A DNA stretch of 47,145 nt, from positions 1 to 47,145 of the forward strand of contig JAYOTG010000014.1 of NCBI GenBank assembly GCA_038150305.1, in the 5' to 3' direction. The position numbers and the translations under genes are program-made. The DNA comes from MGIIa-L3 sp038150305. GTDB taxonomy: Archaea; Thermoplasmatota; Poseidoniia; Poseidoniales; Poseidoniaceae. Every line of letters starts with the position of its first letter. The stretch's first letter is position 1. The notes below the pieces were generated by a model that saw only the letters and a program-made list of their open reading frames with translations, was not told the DNA's origin and did not search any database. This document shows positions 42,148-47,145 of the stretch, in pieces.

Positions 42148-43233
42148 TCATGCCTCTTCGTCCCGTCGTCCGGCCTTCATTTCGAACACGTCATCGGATT
42201 CGGCACGCAACCGTTCCAACCTCAGCCCGTGATGTACCCCAATCATTCGTAGCATGAGCGCACGCTCGTATTCCGTTGCGATCTCCTCAATCATTTCCCG
42301 GGAGCCTGCGGAACGAAGGCGTGCTTCGAATTCGCCGCAACGCCTGTCCCGTGTTGAGACGGCAAAGAGCAGCCAGACGGCCAACGGACCTCCCGTAAGG
42401 ACACCGATCAAGTCCCATGCGCTGATGGTGATCATCGTTCCTGGAATCATGACTTCGAACCCGTCATCGTCCTCAATGTCACATTCGTCGTCGGCGGCCC
42501 ACTCTTCCTCGTCCTTTGGATGAGCATCATAGTGGACACACACCACGTTGTCCCCATAACCGTCCCCGTCTTCGTCCGACCATTGCAAGGGGTTCAGAGG
42601 AAAAGCATCGACCATGGTAGCGTCTAGGCTGGCGTTGTCCCCGTATCCATCACCATCACGGTCTGAATGCTGTGTTGGGTTTTCAGGAAAAGCATCCCCG
42701 TCATCAGAATAACCGTCCTGATCTGAATCGATGCAACCTCGCCGGTCGATGAATGAGGTCCCGGCCGCGCTTGGACACGCATCCCCTTCATGTCCACTGG
42801 CGCGATCGCCGTAACCATCGCCGTCAGCATCACTCCATTGGGTCATTTCGTAAGGAAAGGCATCGAGGTTGTCCGCCCATCCGTCAAGGTCTGCATCAGG
42901 ACAACCAAACACGTCACCAAGCGAAGACGTGCCGTAGACCAAAGGACACGCGTCAGGGCGTGTGGCGTTGGCGTGATCCTCGAATCCATCACTGTCATCG
43001 TCCCAGTCCTCTGTAGCATCTTTGCATCCATCCCCGTCAACGTCGCTGGTGCCGTTCGAGGTCCACGAGGATTCACCCTCAGGGCACCTGTCCGCGCCGT
43101 CAAACACGCCGTCCCCATCCGCATCTTCGGCCGATGAGGCGTGAGCGATCGGCACGAGCAAGAGCATCAATACGAAGCAAACGAGCAGAGATTTCCTCGA
43201 ATGAGGTAGGAGCAGCATGAGGCGCGCGTTCAC
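42148..43233 (-). CDS. Thrombospondin type-3 repeat membrane protein
   Basis: A 361-residue protein with a signal peptide (SLLVCFVLMLLLVPIAHA) and about six calcium-binding TSP3-like repeats (DADGDGVFDGADRCP, DADLDGWADNLDAFP, DADGDGYGDRA, DSDQDGYSDDGDAFP, DRDGDGYGDN, DEDGDGYGDN). One helix (ISAWDLIGVLTGGPLAVWLLFAV) follows at about residue 265-290. A cytoplasmic helical tail of about 65 charged residues ends it. It is unusual in having a sizeable internal domain (FEARLRSAGSREMIEEIATEYERALML). Calcium binding is inferred from the Asp pattern. The gene is convergent with the giant surface protein (33 bp apart). Function unknown; adhesion or sensing are options. Confidence 0.85.
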   Translation of the reverse strand: MNARLMLLLPHSRKSLLVCFVLMLLLVPIAHASSAEDADGDGVFDGADRCPEGESSWTSNGTSDVDGDGCKDATEDWDDDSDGFEDHANATRPDACPLVYGTSSLGDVFGCPDADLDGWADNLDAFPYEMTQWSDADGDGYGDRASGHEGDACPSAAGTSFIDRRGCIDSDQDGYSDDGDAFPENPTQHSDRDGDGYGDNASLDATMVDAFPLNPLQWSDEDGDGYGDNVVCVHYDAHPKDEEEWAADDECDIEDDDGFEVMIPGTMITISAWDLIGVLTGGPLAVWLLFAVSTRDRRCGEFEARLRSAGSREMIEEIATEYERALMLRMIGVHHGLRLERLRAESDDVFEMKAGRRDEEA

Positions 43234-43236
43234 TCA

Positions 43237-43258
43237 AAACCTCTTGAGGTGTTTTGTG
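43237..43258 (-). promoter_or_regulatory. Imperfect inverted repeat before the TSP3 gene
   Basis: CAAAACCTC-TT-GAGGTgTTTTG (plus-strand reading) has 9-base arms with one extra base. It lies immediately upstream of the TSP3 gene start and 58 bp past the regulator's stop, so it could be an operator or an intercistronic RNA hairpin. Confidence 0.35.
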
Positions 43259-43315
43259 GAACCGTCCCCACACGTCACGACATCGCAGGTCATGGCCGAC
43301 GCGGAGAGGCTGATT

Positions 43316-43735
43316 TCAACAGCACCCGTCGCTTCGCGAGGGCGCGGCAACAAAGGCCACGCGATCCACACCCTCGAGCCGTCGGAGGCCGCTCACGGAG
43401 TCTCGAATGATGCCGACCGTCCCGGAGAGGTGGAGCGTGTCCACGCACGTGTGGCTGTCCGTCATGCAGGCGTGCGTTGACGAGATGAGCGAAATCTCGG
43501 CATGATGCCTGAAATCTGGGAGTGAGTCCGCCACCGTGCGCAGGAAGCACAGCACGAGCGACCCGTCACCCGACTCCACGGCTGGGCGGTCCACCAGATC
43601 ACCACTTGACAGCACCTCGGCATAGTGGGTCGCGGCATCGCGGAGGAACCGGCTCCTGTTGGTGTATCCTGCTTGCTGAACGAGGCCTTCCATGTCGAGA
43701 TCGTCGTCAACGCTGAACGAGAGGACTTTCGCCAT
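43316..43735 (-). CDS. NikR-like ribbon-helix-helix metal-responsive regulator
   Basis: A 139-residue regulator. The N-terminal RHH fold (KVLSFSVDDDLDMEGLVQQAGYTNRSRFLRDA) binds DNA, and the C-terminal ACT-like domain has a metal site pattern resembling NikR (His-His in FRHHAEISL, HACMTDSHTCVDTLHLSG). In NikR, three His and one Cys bind nickel; here a His/Cys-rich cluster is present but the spacing should be checked by alignment. A C-terminal CC pair is also present. A TATA-like box about 25 bp upstream suggests a leaderless transcript. It is upstream of the TSP3 gene on the same strand. Confidence 0.8.
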   Translation of the reverse strand: MAKVLSFSVDDDLDMEGLVQQAGYTNRSRFLRDAATHYAEVLSSGDLVDRPAVESGDGSLVLCFLRTVADSLPDFRHHAEISLISSTHACMTDSHTCVDTLHLSGTVGIIRDSVSGLRRLEGVDRVAFVAAPSRSDGCC

Positions 43736-43755
43736 GCCATGTCGGCTCGGCGGCC

Positions 43756-43763
43756 ATTAATAA
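43756..43763 (-). promoter_or_regulatory. TATA-like box for the NikR-like gene, leaderless type
   Basis: The minus-strand sequence TTATTAAT is centred about 25 bp before the ATG at 43735, in an AT-rich pocket of otherwise GC-rich DNA, and no ribosome-binding site is seen. That distance places the transcription start at the start codon. Confidence 0.5.
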
Positions 43764-43823
43764 CACAACTTACGACTTTAGCAGAAACCACGCCATCGGG
43801 AAACACGGAGCCGGCGGACACCG

Positions 43824-44090
43824 TCAATGGGTGCGCTTGGGCTGCCATGGCAGGAAGGCCGTGTGGATCAGCCCTTCGCAGGCGCCACACCACACCTGCT
43901 TGATGGCGTCCGCACCTTTGTTGAGCGGATCGCCTGGGTTCCGGATGCTCGCCAAGGTCCAGCGCGGCCAATCTTCGCTGCGTTCAGGCACGATTTCCCG
44001 CTTGCCTTGAGGCTCGGTTTCGCGTCCGGTCATCACGTGAAAGCAGTGTGGGCAGACGATGCCTCCCTCTTCTGGCCGCTTCGGTTGCAT
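43824..44090 (-). CDS. Small zinc-ribbon protein
   Basis: This 88-residue protein has two CxxC pairs (CPHCFHVM and CGACEGLIH) separated by about 55 polar residues, forming a possible zinc-binding fold. ATG 44090 (MQPKRPEEGG) is preferred; a TTG at 44168 gives a longer, less likely product. It is divergent from purL and upstream of the regulator gene on the same strand. No family recognised. Confidence 0.5.
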   Translation of the reverse strand: MQPKRPEEGGIVCPHCFHVMTGRETEPQGKREIVPERSEDWPRWTLASIRNPGDPLNKGADAIKQVWCGACEGLIHTAFLPWQPKRTH

Positions 44091-44209
44091 GACGTGGCGG
44101 CTTTCTCGCTGTGGTTTCAAGGCCTGTTGGCGGGCCAAGCATGGAAGCACGGCGGTCAAAGTGTTCAAGGAGCGTGCTCAGCGCCTGAGAACCGCATCGG
44201 GGGAGCATC

Positions 44210-47145
44210 ATGCACGACGTCCGCGTGGAGGTGACCCCGAGGCTTGACGGCCAAGCCGTTGACGTGCGTGGAAACGTCGTCAAGGCTCGCCTGCTCGAGG
44301 ACTTGGACCTCAACGTCGAGCGGGTGCGATCCATCTGCGGTTTCGTGGTCCGAAGTCCCTTGGACACGACGGCGCTCGGTGAGCGCGTGGACGACCTCTT
44401 TGTCGACCCCATCATCGAGGTGGGCCGTCTCGGCTCGGCGTGGTTGAGCGACGAGGCCCTGTTCCCCGAGACGCCAGACCTCGTCATCACGGTGGGCTTC
44501 AAGCCCGGCGTGACGGACAACGCAGGCAGCGCCGCCCTTGACGGGTTGCGCACCCTGTTCCCAGAAGCACGCATCGAAGGCGTCGGCGTGGCCACGGACC
44601 TGACCTACGCGTTCTACGGTCTTCCCACCGGTGCCGACGGCGCCGCCATCGCTGCTTCGCTGCACAACCCGCTCATCGAGCGGGCCCTCATCCAAACCGG
44701 CCCCGGTCCGGACGGGTGGAATCAACTCGGCTATCCCGCGCGGCCTGCCGTCGAAGCTCAGCCTCCGGCAACCGTCGATCTCGAGGTCGATGACGCGGCC
44801 TTGATGCGCCTCTCAGAGGAGGGCTTGCTCGCCCTGAACCTCGAGGAAATGCAGACCATCAGGGACCACTACCGGGACCCAGAGGTGCAGGCCGCGCGCA
44901 CCGCGCTCGGTCTGCCGCCTCATGCACCCACGGACGTGGAACTGGAGTGCCTTGCGCAAACGTGGAGCGAGCATTGCAAGCACAAGATCTTCGCCGCGCA
45001 CATCCATCATCGAGACGAGGTCACCGGCGAGGACACCGAAATCGACTCGCTGTTCAAGACCCACATCATGCGCCCCACCCTTGACATGCAGGATGAGATG
45101 CCGTGGCTGCTGTCGGTCTTCCACGACAATTCAGGCGTGATCGCCTGGGACGAGGCGTGGAGCGTCTGCATGAAGGCGGAGACCCACAATTCTCCCTCCG
45201 CGCTTGACCCCTACGGTGGGGCGATGACCGGCATCGTGGGCGTCAACCGCGACATCCTCGGGACCGGTTTGGGCGCCCGCCCCATCGCCAACACCGACGT
45301 CTTCTGCTTCGGCCCACCCAATTGGGAGGGTGACCTTCCCTCCAACCTCTTCCATCCGAGCCGCGTGCTGCGGGGCGTCCACGCAGGCGTGCGTGTGGGT
45401 GGCAACGAATCAGGCATCCCGACGGTCAACGGAGCCATCGTGTTCGACGACCGCTACATCGGCAAGCCGCTGGTGTACTGCGGCACGGTTGGTTTGATGC
45501 CTGCGACGCTTCCCGACGGCCGCCCGGGTCACGCGAAAACCGCTGAACCCGGTGACTTGGTGTACATGGTCGGCGGGCGAATTGGCGCCGACGGCATCCA
45601 CGGCGCGACCTTTTCCTCGCTGGAGCTGACCGAAGATTCCCCTTCGAGCGCCGTGCAGATTGGCGACCCCATCACGCAGAAGAAGATGCTCGACATGCTG
45701 CTGGAAGCACGTGACGCCGGCTTGATCGCCAGCATCACCGACAACGGCGCAGGCGGGATTTCGTCCTCCATCGGCGAAATGGCGGAGCAAACCGGAGGCG
45801 TTGAGATCGACCTCGCGGCTGCGCCCCTCAAACAGGTCGGGCTTTCCGCGTGGGAGATCCTCGTCTCGGAATCCCAAGAGCGGATGACGGTGGCCGTGCA
45901 TCCTCACCATGCAGAAGCCTTCGAAGCGATGGCAGCGGTTCACGAGGTTGAGGCCACCGTGGTGGCGACGTTCACCGACGACGGGCGCTTCTTGGTGCGT
46001 CACGGCGAGGACGTTGTGGCCCTCCTCCCGCTCGAGTTTTTGCATGATGGCGTGCCTCAACTCCGCTTGGAGAGCGTATGGTCGCCGCCCGAGCATCCCG
46101 TCTTTGTCCCCCCTAAGGACGCCGACCACAACGCCTTGCTGCTCCGCCTTCTTGCCCGGCCGAACGTGGCCAGCAAGGAGGATTGGGTGCGGCAGTACGA
46201 CCACGAAGTCATCGCTCAGACGGCGGTCAAGCCCTTTGTTGGCGTTGAGCGCGACGGCCCGGCCGATGCGGCCGTGATCGCACCCTTGCACGGCTCCAGC
46301 CGCGGACTGGTGATCAGCAACGGGATTGTGCCGCGTTACGCGGACATCGATGCCGGCGCCATGGTCGTCGCCGCCGTGGACGAAGCGGTGCGAAACGCGG
46401 TCTGTGTGGGCGTGGACGTCGACAGGATGGCGGGGCTCGACAACTTCTGCTGGCCCGATCCCATCGTGTCCGAAAAGACCCCCGACGGGCGGTTCAAACT
46501 CGCCCAACTCGTTCGCGCCAACCGTGAACTTGAGCGCATGTGCCGGGCTTACCGCGTGCCGTGCGTGTCGGGCAAGGATTCGATGAAGAACGACTACGGC
46601 ACGGGAGCGGACAAGATTTCCATCCCCCCAACCATGTTGTTTTCGCTCTTCGGCGACCATCCCGACGTGCGCATGACGGCCACCTCGGACCTCAAGCGAG
46701 AAGGCGAACGCCTCTACCTCTTTGGCCGCTGCCGTCAGGAATTGGGGGCCTCGGAAGTCGCCAGCATGCTCAGCGAAGCGGGTGAAGCAGCAGGCATAGG
46801 TGGCACCGTACCGGCCATGGACGATCCCGTGGCGCAGCGCGAAGCCTACGCCGCGCTTTCCGCTGAGATCGCCGCTGGTCGCATCCGAACCGCGCACGAC
46901 TGTTCAGAAGGCGGCCTTGGCGTGGCTTTGGCCGAGATGTGCATTGGCGGCCGCCGTGGCGCGATGATCGACCTCGACGGCCTTGGCCTCGATGGCGCGG
47001 ACACCTTCGGCCAGCTGTGGGGCGAGTCCCTAGGCCGCATCGTCATCGGAGTGGAAGCCCTTCACGAGGCCGAGGTGTGTCAAGCCCTCGAGCAGCACGG
47101 GTTGACCCTCATTGGGCTCGTCGTCAGCGGTGGTCGCTTGATTGT
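44210..47145 (+). CDS. purL: PurS-PurS-PurL fusion, phosphoribosylformylglycinamidine synthase (right-truncated)
   Basis: At least 978 residues, open to the right edge. The enzyme makes FGAM from FGAR using ATP and ammonia in purine synthesis. Residues about 5-75 (VEVTPRLDGQAVDVRGNVVKARL... DPIIEVGRL) and about 97-175 (ITVGFKPGVTDNAGSAALDGL... HNPLIERALI) both look like PurS subunits. The linker and PurL core follow, with WSEHCKHKIF (catalytic His), MKAETHNSPSALDPYGGA, GDPITQKKMLDMLLEA, ITDNGAGGISSS, SGKDSMKND and HDCSEGGLGVA. Archaeal PurL and PurS are usually separate proteins; large bacterial/eukaryotic PurL carries a PurS-like N-terminus and a C-terminal PurQ. Whether PurQ is fused too lies outside the window. 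GGGGGAG precedes the ATG. Confidence 0.93.
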   Translation, partial: MHDVRVEVTPRLDGQAVDVRGNVVKARLLEDLDLNVERVRSICGFVVRSPLDTTALGERVDDLFVDPIIEVGRLGSAWLSDEALFPETPDLVITVGFKPGVTDNAGSAALDGLRTLFPEARIEGVGVATDLTYAFYGLPTGADGAAIAASLHNPLIERALIQTGPGPDGWNQLGYPARPAVEAQPPATVDLEVDDAALMRLSEEGLLALNLEEMQTIRDHYRDPEVQAARTALGLPPHAPTDVELECLAQTWSEHCKHKIFAAHIHHRDEVTGEDTEIDSLFKTHIMRPTLDMQDEMPWLLSVFHDNSGVIAWDEAWSVCMKAETHNSPSALDPYGGAMTGIVGVNRDILGTGLGARPIANTDVFCFGPPNWEGDLPSNLFHPSRVLRGVHAGVRVGGNESGIPTVNGAIVFDDRYIGKPLVYCGTVGLMPATLPDGRPGHAKTAEPGDLVYMVGGRIGADGIHGATFSSLELTEDSPSSAVQIGDPITQKKMLDMLLEARDAGLIASITDNGAGGISSSIGEMAEQTGGVEIDLAAAPLKQVGLSAWEILVSESQERMTVAVHPHHAEAFEAMAAVHEVEATVVATFTDDGRFLVRHGEDVVALLPLEFLHDGVPQLRLESVWSPPEHPVFVPPKDADHNALLLRLLARPNVASKEDWVRQYDHEVIAQTAVKPFVGVERDGPADAAVIAPLHGSSRGLVISNGIVPRYADIDAGAMVVAAVDEAVRNAVCVGVDVDRMAGLDNFCWPDPIVSEKTPDGRFKLAQLVRANRELERMCRAYRVPCVSGKDSMKNDYGTGADKISIPPTMLFSLFGDHPDVRMTATSDLKREGERLYLFGRCRQELGASEVASMLSEAGEAAGIGGTVPAMDDPVAQREAYAALSAEIAAGRIRTAHDCSEGGLGVALAEMCIGGRRGAMIDLDGLGLDGADTFGQLWGESLGRIVIGVEALHEAEVCQALEQHGLTLIGLVVSGGRLI

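Noticed and set aside
45410..46897. 495-codon open frame antisense to purL
   Set aside because: It overlaps conserved PurL motifs entirely and has no protein-like features.
1..47145. Mobile elements, CRISPR arrays, rRNA genes, phage genes
   Set aside because: Both strands were scanned; no transposase, integrase, array, rRNA or phage structural motif was recognised.

Overview
The window looks like a chromosomal segment of a GC-rich marine planktonic archaeon. The most likely group is the Marine Group II / Poseidoniales lineage of Euryarchaeota (Thermoplasmatota); this is an inference from gene content, not from a marker-gene tree. Archaeal signs are a stand-alone beta-CASP/metallo-beta-lactamase RNase, a GH57 amylopullulanase-type enzyme, AlaX, TupA-type tungstate uptake with MoeA, several large secreted proteins held by one C-terminal membrane helix, and TATA-like boxes about 25 bp ahead of start codons (leaderless promoters). 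Genes that are usually bacterial (uvrA, an S4-RluA pseudouridine synthase) sit among them. Coding density is very high, many starts overlap the previous stop by 4 bp, and no mobile element, CRISPR array or rRNA was seen.

Region 1 (1-14.6 kb) is an alpha-glucan utilisation locus. A translationally coupled operon malE (partial)-malF-malG-malK ends with a membrane-anchored, secreted GH13 amylase whose C-terminus carries five exact 87-nt cysteine repeats. Convergent to it, malQ (4-alpha-glucanotransferase) and glgP (glucan phosphorylase) form a two-gene operon. Divergent from glgP is a 1551-residue secreted, membrane-anchored GH57 amylopullulanase. The inferred flow is: polymer cut at the cell surface by GH13 and GH57 enzymes, maltodextrin uptake by MalEFGK, then cytoplasmic MalQ and GlgP giving glucose and glucose-1-phosphate. 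MalF and MalG both carry unusual N-terminal additions.

Region 2 (14.6-24.4 kb) holds two small membrane proteins, a saccharopine-dehydrogenase-like oxidoreductase, a hypothetical protein, a tightly overlapping ferredoxin / FAD-oxidoreductase / AlaX operon, the beta-CASP RNase, three small membrane proteins behind a leaderless-type promoter, a LON-domain protein, an SDR and a quinone-reductase-like MDR.

Region 3 (24.4-33.7 kb) has glyA behind a 15-bp leader stem-loop, an AlkB-like membrane di-iron oxygenase, a secreted M24 peptidase, a zinc-ribbon protein, a tungstate/molybdate set (tupA, a fused tupB-tupC, moeA), an acyltransferase-3 protein and a Cys-containing hypothetical protein.

Region 4 (33.7-47.1 kb) has tRNA-Arg(GCG), an S4-RluA pseudouridine synthase, uvrA, a 1370-residue glycine-rich surface protein, a thrombospondin type-3 repeat membrane protein, a NikR-like regulator, a small zinc-ribbon protein, and a purL fused to two PurS-like domains that runs off the right edge.
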